64,000 nt of DNA, from positions 62,001-126,000 of the forward strand of contig WNYE01000037.1 in NCBI GenBank assembly GCA_021396245.1, read 5' to 3'. Numbering within the stretch: the first letter of the stretch is position 1; every line of letters begins with the position of its first letter. The translations under genes were made by a program, and so were the position numbers. Of this stretch, positions 9,393-22,079 are shown one piece after another. The stretch is from Sporothrix humicola. Taxonomy: Eukaryota; Ascomycota; Sordariomycetes; Ophiostomatales; Ophiostomataceae. Below the pieces are notes generated by a model. That model did no database searches. It was not told the origin of the DNA and saw only the letters and a program-made list of their open reading frames with translations.

Positions 9393-10610
9393 ATGTTCTC
9401 CGCCGCTCGCAACATATGGAGCAACCTCTCAGAGGCCACCTTTGGGCCAGTCGACGATAATGGCGATAACGGCGACAGTGGATCGGATACAGACAGCGAG
9501 GTCACCGACAGCGACGCCCAGTCCTACGGCGGCTTCTATCGGCCCACCGTCGCCGACGTTCTTGTTGCCAAGGCCATGCTCCAGCGCGGCGCCCACCTGC
9601 CTCTAGAACTGGTCGACGACATTGTCGACTACGCCGAATACTGGCCGCACACCCACGCTGAGATCGACTACAGCCACCGGCCGGCCAATGCCATTGTCAT
9701 CCCGCCGCGGAGCTTCAGGAATGTCGGCAACAACGAGTTTCTCCTAAGAACACCGCCGCTCGGGTTCCGGAGGGCACCGCCAAAAAGCGACGGCTTCGGC
9801 GACTACACGACCGACCAGCCCCTACCACGGCCCGTGCGCAATGCCGATGACCAAGTGAGCTCCGGCGACGTGCTGTGCACCGACGACGACGTCCGCACGT
9901 GGCTGCCCGCGGGTACGGCCCCACCGCTCGAGTACCCGTGCCGCAAGATTGTCTTTACGCTCGTGAGCCACGACCAGGGCTGGGCCAACAACCAAAGACA
10001 CCGGGGGCAGTACCAGGGGTCCTATTCGTGGTTTGACGTTGGACTCGAACGGTATGGCCGGCCAGCAAGCGTTCCAAGGGACAAGAAGGAGGACGAAAAG
10101 GACGAGGACAAGAAGGAGGACGAGAAAGAAAAGGCCCACGAGATACCACCCGACGCCAGCCTCTATACACTCCGCCCCGACGTCGTCGAAAAGCCGGCCG
10201 ACGACCAGAACCCCACCGGCGGCTACCAGTTCTCCTTCCCTCTCCTCCCAGGCGTCGACCGCCTGCAGTCCAACCTTGTGGCCACACGGGCGTGGACCGA
10301 GCACAAGATTGTGTGGTCGTGGACGGATGATGTTGGGGCGGATGCAACTATCTCGACATCAACGACAACATCAACAGCAGACCCAGCCCCGAGTTACGAC
10401 AATAACGATCCGCACAGTGACACGGAGAGTGAACAAGACCAGGTCACACACCCGCTCGAGAGAATTGGCCGTGGTGGCGAGACGGGCGACGGCTCTTTTA
10501 TCAGAAACATGCGCGTCGGCGACGTCGTCACCTTGTGGGCAAAAGCACGCTTCCCAGGCTGGGTCAACATGGTCCAACGAGCAGAAGTTGATGTCTACTG
10601 GGCCGTGTGA
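9393..10610 (+). CDS. Fungal hypothetical protein with F-box-like segment and beta-rich C-terminal domain
   Basis: This 405-residue intronless ORF starts in good context (CACCATG). Residues 20-45 are Asp/Gly/Ser-rich. Residues 69-86 (LPLELVDDIVDYAEYWPH) resemble the first helices of an F-box. A beta-rich region follows, with VFTLVSHDQGW, GSYSWFDVGLERYG and the ending GDVVTLWAKARFPGWVNMV, as found in a group of fungal proteins that sometimes also carry ankyrin repeats. Two insertions are low-complexity: a Lys/Glu/Asp run near 230-250 and a Thr/Ser/Asp stretch near 325-350. I know no function for this family. The F-box reading would suggest substrate recruitment to a ubiquitin ligase, but that is inference from a short match. 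It shares its upstream region with the acetyltransferase gene. Confidence 0.8.
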   Translation: MFSAARNIWSNLSEATFGPVDDNGDNGDSGSDTDSEVTDSDAQSYGGFYRPTVADVLVAKAMLQRGAHLPLELVDDIVDYAEYWPHTHAEIDYSHRPANAIVIPPRSFRNVGNNEFLLRTPPLGFRRAPPKSDGFGDYTTDQPLPRPVRNADDQVSSGDVLCTDDDVRTWLPAGTAPPLEYPCRKIVFTLVSHDQGWANNQRHRGQYQGSYSWFDVGLERYGRPASVPRDKKEDEKDEDKKEDEKEKAHEIPPDASLYTLRPDVVEKPADDQNPTGGYQFSFPLLPGVDRLQSNLVATRAWTEHKIVWSWTDDVGADATISTSTTTSTADPAPSYDNNDPHSDTESEQDQVTHPLERIGRGGETGDGSFIRNMRVGDVVTLWAKARFPGWVNMVQRAEVDVYWAV

Positions 10611-12362
10611 AGGGGTGTGGAGAAGAAATGAACCTTTCTGTAATGATCAGGCTGGGAGTTTATTGGAACTTTTTAAATGTATGGGCAATGATGGGCGGGA
10701 TAATTAACGGTTCGCATTTTAATGAACACAAATATTGACCCTCATATACACCTAATTTTTTCCTTTTTTCACGCGAATGGCGAAGATTTATTACTGAAAT
10801 TTTTATATCCGTTTAATTATAATGAAATAAAATATTTGAAAATAAAGAAAGAAAAATATTACAATAAATTTGATTAAATAAGAATACATTGTAATTCTTT
10901 GTACGTGTTTCGTATATTCAATATGTACTGCCCCTCGTATTCCGTTTTTAGTGGGAATAGCTCAGCAAGATGCTGATATGTTGCGAGGGATACAAACGTG
11001 ATGACATTCGCAAAACAGAGCAGAGGTCTTCATTCCCTTAATATCGTCATATGTTTTCTCCCGGTCAGACCATCTGTTCCTCATACTATTCCCATATTCC
11101 CATGATCTATGTACTTGATGGTAATTTTCTTAACCCGAGTTTGCCTTCAAGTAGAATACTAAACCAAGAAGTACTAGTAGTAACAACAGCAGACAACAAA
11201 AGCTATGTAAGCGTAACAGTGATTCTTGAAACGTTTGACGATTTTGAAAAATATGAATTTAGTAGAATAAACAAAGTAAAAAACAGCAAGGTAGAGCGCC
11301 CATGAATCTTCTGATGTGTATGTTATGATGACAAAAAAGTGTGTGTGTGGAAACAGCCGACTAATGAAAACAACAAGAGAGAATATGAAAGTATGAGAAA
11401 AAAAAACGCCCCCATCACCCTAGCCAGTTTAAAACCTAACCGGTCCAGTGCAGTGCAAAAAGAACGTAAAGAGCCTTTCCTGTTGTCTTTCCTCCCATGC
11501 TAATTTGCTAAAACTTTCGTGTGTCGCTGGCTATTTTTGTGTTTCCTTTCCATCCCCCATCTGTAAGTCTTTCTTTTTTTTGTGAGTATGTGGTTTCGCT
11601 TTTCGTGCGAGGGAAGACCGCAGTGTGCGGTTGTGGTATTTCGCAGTTCGCCATTTCAAATATCCGATATGCCATATGCCATATGCCATGCTTTCTTCTT
11701 AGACAAACAATAACAGAGAAACAGAATTCGAGAAAAAAAAAGAAAAAAAGAGAAAACAATCCAAGACTGGGTGCTGTTTGTCAGCCCGTTGTGTCGCCAT
11801 TTCGATGCCATTTTTGTTGGTCTTCTTGTCCTGCGTCGTGTGCCGCAAATGATGTCCCGTGGTATATATGTTTTGTTTTGTTGTAAAAGAAATCTCGTCC
11901 TTTTTTATATACTTTTTTAATCGCTATTCTGTCTTTTTTTGGTTGGTGGTATTGGTGACATATAAAAGAAAATAACAATGGCTGTGTAAGGTCGTGCGAT
12001 GTTTGTCGAACGTCCGACATCGAAGAGGCTGCCGCGGCTTTCACGCTGGCGGTGCCCAAAATGATGGCCGTGGTGTGGTACATATGCATACTGTGTGTGT
12101 CGGCAAAACACAAAGTCGAATATCCTGAGCGGTGGGAGGGTCCTGCCCCCGTTTTCCCCGTGTGTGTCATTATCCAACAGCGACATGATTCGGCTGGAGG
12201 GAGGCGCAGGTCGACATGGCCGAGATGAAGACAAAAAGGAGCTGTGCGCATCAGTGTGCGCGACGTGCTGCACTTGTTTGTCTCTCAACGAAGCACGGCT
12301 TGAATTGTGAGAAGGCTGATGTCCTCATCCATAACATAACTGGACAAGACATATGTCGCTCT
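10611..12362. other. Convergent AT-rich 3' intergenic region
   Basis: This lies between the 3' ends of the 9393 gene and the Cid1-type gene. 10680-10920 is very AT-rich and 11660-11690 carries a short ATATGCC tandem repeat. An 84-codon ORF at 11051-11305 lies here without family resemblance. I annotate no gene. Confidence 0.55.
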
Positions 12363-15300
12363 TCAACCGCCTTTACGCTCCGACTCGTTCTTGGGCAGCT
12401 GCTCACTATGGGTGTGGGCATGGCCGTTCGCCACCGCCTTGAGGTCTGCAGCCTTCTTGCGGGACTTGGGCTTCTGCCAGCCGTTGCCAGTGGCCGCCGA
12501 CACGGTCGCGGCGCCAGACGCGTGTCCGGGTGCACCGCCACCACCGCCAAGCAACATGTCGCTGCTCTCACTCTTGGCGCCGCGGACATGGCCGTTGGCG
12601 GCTGCGGCCGGACCCGAGGGACCCTTGCCGTTGACGCCACGGTGCGGGAGGGAGACGTTCGGTGTCGTCGCTGCCGGCGCAGAGTTGGAGTTCTTCTGCT
12701 TGTTCGACGCCGTGGACGGGGCGTCTGACTTGGCTGCAGGACCCTTCTTGTTGCCTGCGCCGCCCTTGTGACCGGCTTTGCCGTTGCCACCGCTGTTGTT
12801 GTTGCTGCCGTAGGCAATGGGCGAGCTCGTGCTGGGACTAGAGGCCGTGGCAACAGCCGCAGCGGCCGCGACCGACGAAAACTTGTCGGCGTGCGATGCG
12901 GGGGGTTTCGAGGTCGAGGCATTCCGGTTGCTGTTGTTGCCGCTGTTGCCTCCGCTTCCACTGCCGCTTCCTCCACCGCTGCCAAAGATGTTATCAAGCT
13001 TGCGCAGGTTGGTGGGCGAGGGCGTGCGGTTCTCGTACACGGGCGACAGGTGCTGCTGGGCGTCGGGCGACGACATGAGCGAGTGGTCCGGCATGGCCAG
13101 GTCGAGCGGGGCAATACCCTTTTGCTGCTGGCGAGACAGGTTGCGCTGGCGCGGCGACGAGAGCTGGGGCATGCCGCCGCCGTTTGCGAGGCCCAGACCG
13201 TGGCCGGCGATAGCGGCATACGGCAGCGGGCTGAATCCTCCGGCCATACCCATGGCGGCCATGCGCTGGTTGAACGACTGCTGGGCGCCGTATGCCGGCG
13301 ATGCCATGGTGGACGACGAAGCTGAAGCCGAGCCGTTGGCGATCACAGGTGACTGCATCATCAGCGGCGGGCCGCTCATCTCCACGGCGGGAGGCGTCAC
13401 AACGTGCTGCGGAATGTCGGACATGATGCCCGCACCACTGATGCCGAGGCCACCGTGTACCGAGGACGCGTACGAGTTGACTGACGACTCTTCTGACATG
13501 ACGCTCTCACTGGTCGACGCGTGCCGCGACGTGGCAGTGGGCGTGGCGTGGCCGACGCCGTTGGGCAGGTTGGGCGAGGTCGTGTAGTGGAAGTTTGGCA
13601 CACCGTTTGGCAACCCATTAGGCAGGCCATGGTTCGGCGGCGACAGACCCGACGGCTTGGAGGACGAAACAGAGCCGTTCACGACGAGCGGTGACCGGCT
13701 GGGCTCCTTAGTTTGCCGGTTCCCCGCGACGGGCGAGAAGGGACCTGACGCCAGCGGCGCGGTGTTGCTACCACCGACAGACTGGGCGCGGCCATGGCCT
13801 CCATTGTGATTACCCCCAAGCGGCGACGGCGAGCGCGAGGCGCGGCGCATGCGACGATCGATCAGGAAGTGCGGCAGCTGGTCGGTCGACAGTCGGCGCT
13901 GGTTCATGCTGCCGCCACCAACAATTCCACTGTCACCACTGGGCGGGCCGAGATCGCCAAACGACGGGATCGCACTTGCCGGTACTGTGCTTGTGGGCGA
14001 CGAGTTCTTTAAGTCTGCTGACGACGATGAAGGCGCACCTGCTCCCGGGTTGGCTCCAGACGCAGAAGCTGCCTCGTTAACATAGTAACCAATGTACTGG
14101 GGCCCGTCTTCCTCGGACGAGTGGCTGTCGGACATGGTCTTGCTGGGCGCCGATGTGGACGTGGCCGCCGTTGTCGCCGTTGCAGTGGTCGTCGTGGTCT
14201 CGGCTTCGGAGTCGGCATTATCGTCCCGGATAAAACTAGGAATGGGAACACCGTTTGCCGTGGCAGTCCGCGTGTAGGGAGTAGCGCCCGACGCAGATGC
14301 AGATGCAGACGCCGACATCGACCCGGCAACAGAGGCAGTCGTTGATGCAGCCGACGAAGGCACGCCGACACTGCCGTTAAACTGGACGGCGCTCAGAAGA
14401 TTCCCGTGACTCTGGCTACCGGTCATCGACGGGCGCGACGCTGGCTGCGACTGCGAGCGCAGTGTGCCGGTCGGCGACGCCGCATCAGACGTGGGTCCTG
14501 CCCGATGTAGGCTCCTACGGAACTCGGACGGGGCTGTGGCTGTTGACGGAGACGACGGCAGAGTAGTGAAACCGGCAGGCGGCATGGTATAGTACGGCGT
14601 GGGCAAAGGCGGCATGGCGTACATATACAGCTCCGGTCGTATTGGCGCGGTCAGTGGCGGGTTGTCGAACGAGTTGGTGCGTGACCGGTCCGAGGCCGAT
14701 GATGCGGCAGTGTGCTGGATGCGCTGGGCATGTGTCAGAGCGTGCTGCTGCTGCATGTAAGCCTGTGGGTTGGTGAGCAGCTGGTACCGCAGGAGCGACT
14801 GCTCGGCCTGGTGCATCTGCAGAGCATTCAGCGTGTTGTTCAACATGTCCGCATGAAGGACATATTGTTGTTGCTGTTGCTGCTGCTGCTGAGACGGCGT
14901 TTGTTGTGAGCCACCCTGTTGTGATTGTTGCGACTGCTGCGACTGTTGTTGCTGCTGCTGGGCCTGCTGCTGCTGCTGTTGTTGACTGCCGTGCTGCGCC
15001 AGTGCTGCTGCAACTGCCAACTGCTGCTGCACCTGTTGTTGCTGCGTGAACCACTGAAATTCCTGCGGCGACATCATGGGCACCATAGTCGGGGCCTGGC
15101 CGTAGAGCGAAGCATTGCCGTTGTTGTTGTCGTAGGCAATACTTGACGATGCCCTCCTGCTGTTGTTCCCACTCCGGTACGAGCGATTGCCCCGGAAACT
15201 GCCACCACCACGTCCGCCGCCACCGCCTCCGCGCGTGTTGGAGTGCTGTTGTGACGAGCTCCGCATCAGGATGGGTCGTGGCGCCTGTGCCGGCTTCTGG

Positions 15301-17615
15301 AAGATCTGCTTTTCTTCCTTAGGGAAGACGTACTCTTCGCAGCAGTCGGCCAGCTTGGCCTGGGAAATGAGGTCAAACGCTCGCCGCAGCTCCATGTGCA
15401 GGCCGCGGAACGACGTGTCATCGGCTGTATTGCTCAGATTCCGCGCAGTGTTGAACGGCTCCTCCACACACAGCATGTTGTTCATAGCAGTGCGCCAACC
15501 CTTTTCCGTTTTTGTTGCCAACCGGCCGAGGCGGACGGACAGGACGTACTTGTCGTAGTCGAATTCGTGGGCGTAGAAGCGGAAGAAGTGGAACAGAAGC
15601 TCGCCGAGCGTCTCCTTGTTGTTCTTTCCAAAACCTTCTAGTTTCGTCATGTCGTCGGCAAACTCGGACAGTTGGCCGTCGGGTCGTGGCAATCGGTCTT
15701 CGGTGCGCTGGTGTATTGACGGGAGGATGGGGCTCTTGCGGAGTTGGAGGAAGCAGATGACCATGCAAATCCAGGTGTATGAGCTCAGGGTCTGGCCAAA
15801 GGCGGCATCGTTGATGATCCTCCTCCTTGTCCAGTACTTGATAATCATGGCAAGTGGGCGGACGCGCTCGTCGATGTTGACATAGGTCAGGACCATGCGG
15901 GTGTTCTCGAGGGCGAGGGTGTTGTTGACGTTCATGTCGCAGGCGAGGCTCAATTCGGGATCCCAAATCTTGACAATGGGCACTTTGGCGGACGACACGC
16001 AAACGACCTTTTCCATGCCGCGGTTGGCAAGCAAACTGGCGATCATGCAGACGTTTTCCATTTCCTTCCAATCGGTCGTAATGCAAATGTCCACTAAAAA
16101 GGGTTAGTAGGGAGAAGGAGATGGGTGCAGATTTGCCACAAGAAGAAAGGGGTACCTACCATCAGAATCATCAGAACATAGCCTGTTGCCGGACGAGCCA
16201 AAGATGTGCACACGGATATCGTGGCCGGGCCACTCCTCGTTGAATATTGACTGCAGCTTGTCGACAAACTTTTTTCGCTTGTCCTCCTTCTTCTCGGTGG
16301 GTCGTAACCGGTCGTAGAGCGCACGCATGTCGGCCGTCAGCGTCTTCTCCTCATCCTCGGACAGCCTGCTCTTGATCGTGTCGAGGGGTATGGTCTCGAG
16401 GCGGTCGGTGCCCAGGCTGTAGTGCATTCGCCGGCGACCGCGGACCATGGCGGTTTCGTAGATGCAGTTGCCATTGCGGGCTGGGAGAGGACGGAGGGAG
16501 GGAAGAGAAGAATTTGTCTCGGAGTACGCAGAGCGCGGCGAATGGTTCTGCGTAGCGTTGGGCGACGGTTCGCGGGACTCGAAGGAGAAATTTCGCGCAT
16601 GCTGGTGCGGTGTCGACGGGACCGAACTGGCCTGGGCCAAAGGCGCCTTGGCATGTGGCCGGGGCGATTTGGAAGGCCGGTGATGGTGGTTGTGCTGCTG
16701 TTGCTGCTGATGTCGTGACGACGAAGAGACGGCGACAGGCCTTGATGCGGATGGCGCGGACAGGAGATCGGCAGAGTTTGGTTGTGACTGCGTCGTCGCT
16801 GCCTGTGCGGGCGGATTTGGCAAACTTGACGGTTTTGACGAATTCGGCTGACTTGACGAATTCGACGTTGCCGACTGCTGCTGCTGCTGATGTTTCGAGG
16901 CAGAGCCTTTTTGCGTTGTGTCTTTCCCCATTTTGGTTATCGGGCGGTCCAACTTGTCGGCGGGTTTATTGGCCTTGCTCCCATGGCAATTTTGACTGGA
17001 TTGTGTTTGTGGCGGCGACTGCGAAGTCGAGTGGTTGTGTTGGGATTGAGACTGATGTGCCTGCTGCTGCTGCTGCTGCTGAGATTGCTGCGAGTGCTGC
17101 GAGTGTTGCGGGTTGTGGTTGTGGTGTCCACTGTTATGGTTGTTGTGGTTGTGGGTATGGTTGTGGTGGGATTTGGAGGACGACCGCGATCGTGGCGCCG
17201 AGGCCTGCACAAAAGGGGCGGACAGGACAGGCGGGAGCGGCTGCGTTTGTAAGCCAACGCCACCACCACGACTCGGCGAGATCAGACGGTTGTAGTTGAG
17301 CAGCTGGGCCTGGTAGATGGACGGGTGTTGCGGGAAGAGGATGGGGATGAGGTCCAGCGGCGCGGCGGCAGTGATGGGCGTGGTGGCCGTCGTGGCCGAT
17401 GCCGATGCCGTGGCCGAAGCAGCAGTGGGCGTCGCCGGGACAGCTCTCGGGGTCAAGGGGGTCGCAGCAGCAGCAGGCGAGACAGGGGTCTCGGGGAGCG
17501 GGATACTCGACGGCAGACGGGGGGTGGACGCCGAGGGCGAGAGATGGATGGAGGAGGCAAAGGTCGATTTGGGGGTGGTGTGTTTCGGTTCTGCCGTTGT
17601 TGGCCGACTGTCCAT
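12363..17615 (-). CDS. Cid1-family nucleotidyltransferase (non-canonical poly(A)/poly(U) polymerase) with long low-complexity arms
   Basis: Two exons (17615-16160 and 16093-12363) around a 66 nt intron with a GTAGGT donor give 1728 residues. The nucleotidyltransferase motif GSSGN (473-477) followed by DSDVDI is completed across the splice, placing the metal-binding acids at D485 and D487; D538 in LACDMNV is the likely third. A PAP-associated region follows at about 640-700 (NNKETLGELLFHFFRFY). This is the family of Cid1, Trf4 and TUTases, which add untemplated A or U to RNA 3' ends. The 470-residue N-terminal arm is Ser/Pro/Gln/His-rich; the 1000-residue tail is Ser/Gly/Asn/Gln-rich with polyglutamine and several RGG-like sites (about 775-790), suggesting RNA or condensate binding. 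Start chosen at MDSRPTT; an upstream in-frame ATG at 17822 adds 69 residues that look like leader. A- versus U-specificity is not decidable by eye. Confidence 0.88.
14871..15035. repeat. CAG/CAA triplet repeat tract encoding polyglutamine
   Basis: Interrupted runs of CTG/TTG on the plus strand read as CAG/CAA on the coding strand of the Cid1-type gene and encode several Gln blocks in the C-terminal arm. Mixed codons argue for selection at protein level or old expansion, not a young pure microsatellite. Confidence 0.8.
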
Positions 17616-20054
17616 GGAAGGCGATATGGCCGCGGCGGTGCGGGTCCCTGGCGGCACCGGGACAAGAGCGAACGAGGTCGTCGTCGTGCCGGGGGAGACA
17701 GAACGAAGAGGATTGGAGTGAGGAGAATGGAGAAGGTCGCACAGCGGTGTGTGGTGTCGACAGCGGGATGTCGAGGCAAATCGGTCAGCTCGATGCAGAT
17801 GCTCAAGAGGCAATCCGCACAAAGGGGCAAAGCGTTATGCCGGGAGACAAGACGCAGACGAAACAATCCTCGTCGAGAGAACGAAGCCGGCGAACAAAGA
17901 GTTGGACTCCTTGGAGGATCGAGATGCGAGACGGAGATCGGGGGATGAGGAAGTCGAAGAATCGAAGAATCGAGGAGGGGCTTGTTGACAGTCTCGACGG
18001 CGGAGTACGCGGCGAGATGGGATGGCCGGCAACGATTGTCGACGCGGGGGAGAGAGTCTGAAGCGAGCCAAGTGCCACGAGAAGGGAGGAGGAGCAATGG
18101 GGGTTGGTCGAGGAAACGGATACACAAAGGCGGACGTAGATGATCGTTTCGTCGTTTAGTTGGTCGCTCTCGAGGCGCGGATAATATGGCTAGGACAAGA
18201 GAAAGAACGAAGCGAAGAGAAAGATAGAAAACGGTAGTAAAAAGCCAACAGGAGTTGGAAAGTGTGTTGCTAAGAATGGAGGCGTAGAGTACGTCGTAAA
18301 CTGGTAGTACTGAGTAGTTCGGCTTGCCTTGTGCCTTCGTTTTGCCTTTGCCCGGAAGACGTTCGAGCGGAAGGGGAGAAAGGGAACGATGTAGGGCGGC
18401 CAAAAGCAGTAAGAGAAACGAAGATAGAGGAACACAAAAGAGCAAAAGAGTTAAAAGCGAGAGTAAAGAAAGAAGAAGAGGTGCACTGCGGGTTGCAATG
18501 CGTCGGTTCTCTCTGTGTTGGTTGCTGGGCGTGGTCGACACAAAGACTCAAACTCAAAGAGAGGCAGAGGATGTTTCTCGAGTCTGAGAGTGTGCGAAGT
18601 TGACTTGTCACTGTGCGAAGAAGGCGCGGCGCGAGAGAAGGCAGAGAAGGGCCCCAAGAATGGCCGAACGGCGATCTGCGTGGTCTGCGGTCAGTGGCCA
18701 GGTGGTCCAGTGGGAAAAGGATGCCGGAGAATGGCTAGAATGGTTGTGGGCGAGGGCACGCTGTCGCCATAGAATCGATAGAATGCTGTCGTTTTGCGCG
18801 TGGGCACGACGCTCTGCTGGGCTCCTGTGGGGGCAAAAGCGAAAAGGGTTGCAGCGAACGTTCGGCGGGAGAAACGCGAGAGGCGAAAAGGGGCAGAGTG
18901 GAGGGGGTGGAAGGGTTCGAGAAAACGGCCCTGAAATTCCTGAAAATGCCCTAAAACGTGAGCGTAGCCCCAGGGAAGCCGTCCTAGACGAATCAGGGCA
19001 GTTTTAGGGAGACGTATTAGGGATGGGGGGGAGGGATGAGACAGTAAGAGGTGAAAGTGGAGGGCTAAAACGGTCGGGTTCGAGGCACGACAAAAAGAAA
19101 GGAAAAAGGAAGAAAACGAGAACAAGACACGAAGCAATTGAAAATCGAAAGAAGGAGAGGGGAACTGGCACATGACGCGATGCCCTTCTCCTTCTTTCCA
19201 CGTCGTAGGGACGACAGGAAACTACACAATTGCCCAAGCAGGCAGGAAGGCAGGCACAGCAACACACAAACAGCAGGAACGGCAGCTGTGAGGCAGCAAA
19301 TTGTCACGAGAAGAAGCTGCGACTGAGGACACTGGCACACTGGGAAGGCACGCGGATTGGGTTTAGGCTCGATGCCCCTTCTGTTCTTTCCCTCCTCTCC
19401 GTTTTATGGGGTCGCTTCTATGGAGCAGTGCCCTACAAATTTCCTTTTGGGCCGTGTGGTGGCCCTAACAAGCGCACTGGCCATACGGTGCGCAGGCCGT
19501 GCGAAAACGCCAACACACAGGAACTACACAGAACACAGCGCCGGCTGGACAGTGTGGCGTTTTTGGTGTGCTGGCGTCCCTGACAACACAGGCGAGACAG
19601 CGCCAGACATCCAGACAGGAGCCAGACAGGGGCACACAGGCCATTTCTCGACCTTTCTAACCCTATTTTTGCACCTTTCTTACTGGCGGCGGCCGCTAAG
19701 CTAAAATGCCGCTGGACTGTGGGGCAGGCCGTCAATGACAGGAGACAGGCACCGAGGTCACTGAACATTGTGTTGGCAGTTGGCACTGGCGTTCAGGGGA
19801 AGGGGGAAATAGCAGAGCAACGCCGTTCGGAGAAAATCGAAAGCGTGAGATGAGACGAGCTGAGCACGAGGCATCTTATCTCGTGGACAACGGCGGTCGT
19901 AGAGATTCTTATTGACACTTCATCGCTGCTGCAATACGAGGCCTCCATCGGGAAGGGCTGGAGGTCTGTCCTTGATCAAGCTTTTTTTTGTCGTGAGAAC
20001 CCCCTGTCATTCAAGGCACAGGATACGATGTTTAACGTATTCATAGTTCAGCGT

Positions 20055-20068
20055 CTCCATACGGAGTA
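20055..20068 (+). repeat. CTCCATACGGAGTA near-palindromic element, copy 1
   Basis: The sequence reads CTCCATACGGAGTA, whose halves CTCC and GGAG are inverted around ATAC. The same 14-mer is found at 23794-23807. Confidence 0.6.
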
Positions 20069-21808
20069 GTCAGCATCAGATCGCTTCTCCGTCGACTGAC
20101 AGCATGTCAAGCACACAGACACAGGAAACACAACACACACAACACGCACAACACGAGCAGCGGCTGTCCAGCGCGGCTGATCTTGAGGATCTCAGCGGAT
20201 CGTGCGTATCGGCAGCTCCCTCCCAGAAAAGGGACCGCAGCATCAGACACGAGCTGACCGCTGACGGAGAAGGCTGTACAGCTGTGCAAGGACATGGAGA
20301 CAAAAATACAGGCCGAGACAGTGACAGTGACAAATTGGAGTTGGTCGGGAGGGCCTTGCGTTTGTCAACGGCCTCCCGTTGCAACCCAATTCAGAAGCAA
20401 TGACGAAAAGAAGGTGAGCGCGGGAAGGCGCCGTCCGTTGTTTGCCCACGACATGCACAAACCGATCTGAGGCTGCGTTTCGTTTGTGTGTTGCTTTTGT
20501 ACATTTCCAAGTGTCGTGTGCTTGTTTGTCAATTTGAATATCGCGGACGGAAGACGGCACTGTGTCGGAGTTAACAATACGGCAATATTGGACCGTATTT
20601 GGCAAGTGTGCCGCACTGTCTGGACGGACGGCAGCACAACCTGGGTTTCTGGGCTTCTGGGTCTGTTCTTGCCGTTTGAGTCACAGGCTGCTGCAGCAAT
20701 GTCACGAATGTCGCCAGGAAAGAACGGCTGAAGGCAGGAGTTTGCCTGAGGCCAGAATACTGTGGTGAGAACAATCCAATTTGGCAGACAATGGGCTGTC
20801 AGTGATCACGGCTGTGTTTGCTCCTGATCCTGCTGCTGTTCCTGATTCTTGGTATTTGTGCTCCGTAATACTCAAATATCAAAGAAAGAGTAAGCCGTCG
20901 TCCTCCGTTGGTGAGATACGGATACCCACGTTCAGTCATTTAGCCACGAGAGCCACGAGAGCCATGAGAGCAAGGGCACAAGATCAGAACATGCTGCGTT
21001 CACAAACCGATATTGGAAATACAGCCTTTTCTGTTTCCATGTTGGGAAGTAAAATACGATATCTTGATAGCTGACAACCGATATTGAGGCATGCCAATGG
21101 AATGGGAGACTTCCTTTTTCAGATGCATTCTCTCAACTAGTCCCGCGCGCTGAAGAAATATGGCCAACGGACATTAAAAACGTGTGAAACGGCTGAAAAA
21201 TAAAACGGGCACCACACACCGTCCATACACTGTCCGCACACAAACAGCGAAAGAGTGCGGAGGACTGGTAAATGGCGCCCACCTAATCAAACGCGCTTTT
21301 GCTGCCTCTTGTGGGTGGTTTTTAATGAGAAAAGGCACCTGCTCGGCAATGAACGTTTTGAGACGCGTATTTTAATGACGGTATTAGTTTTGAAAAGGGA
21401 AAGAGGATAATAAGACGATAGGGAAAAGGAAATGGGAAATCAACATCCAATTTAAAGAGGAAATAAAGAGCAAAGGGAAAAAGAGAAATAGAGGAAAGAG
21501 CGGGACACACCCACGCGCGTAATGTGGTAGACAAACAATGAGAAAGGGCGAACCAGGAAAGAGCAAAGGACAGAGAGTGGTAAACAAAAGAGAAAGCCAC
21601 CCTAGGAACGCGACTTCCCTTTCATCTTTATCCCATTGACATTCGCTTTTGGTCCCGAATGCCCCAAATGCACAACAGAATGCCGGATGCGTACAGCGTG
21701 TTCGGGACCCAAACAAAAAAGACGCCGAGATATGGCACGTGGCACACGGGAAGAGAAAGAAAACAGTTCTTGGGACGAGATAAAGACTTCTTTATATCTT
21801 TCTTCTTG

Positions 21809-21817
21809 TACGGAGTA
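21809..21817 (+). repeat. TACGGAGTA element core
   Basis: TACGGAGTA without the CTCC half. Related cores are at 22070-22079 and 37268-37277 (both TACGGAGTAC) and 34366-34374 (ACGGAGTAC). Confidence 0.5.
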
Positions 21818-22069
21818 TTCTTTCTCAATTGACTTTTTGGAGGAGCACCACTCTATTGTCAGCATGACCGGAGTGCTATGTCCATCGTGCCTTCCCGACA
21901 TGATGGTTGACCGTTGCCGTGACGGAAAGTGCGAGGCTGCATTGGCCAGGGAGGCTTGCTCTTTCTACATTGATGCATTCACGACATTCATGAGCACACA
22001 TGAATTGAGTACAGAATGACAACGAGAAGGAGCGACCTACGTCATAAACAACAAGCTCATGTACGCGTC

Positions 22070-22079
22070 TACGGAGTAC
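22070..22079 (+). repeat. TACGGAGTAC element core
   Basis: Another exact core in the gene-free interval, 260 bp from the previous one. Confidence 0.5.

Noticed and set aside
11051..11305. 84-codon ORF in AT-rich DNA
   Set aside because: Short and without motif; lies in the 3' flank between two converging genes.
17453..18541. 362-codon minus-strand ORF overlapping the start of the Cid1-type gene
   Set aside because: Leu/Ser/Pro/Arg-rich, in another frame over the pyrimidine-rich leader and the first exon; no motif. Composition explains its length.
20104..20403. 99-codon plus-strand ORF in the gene-free interval
   Set aside because: Starts in fair context and is Gln/Ser/His-rich, but short, with no similarity I recognise; insufficient for a gene call.
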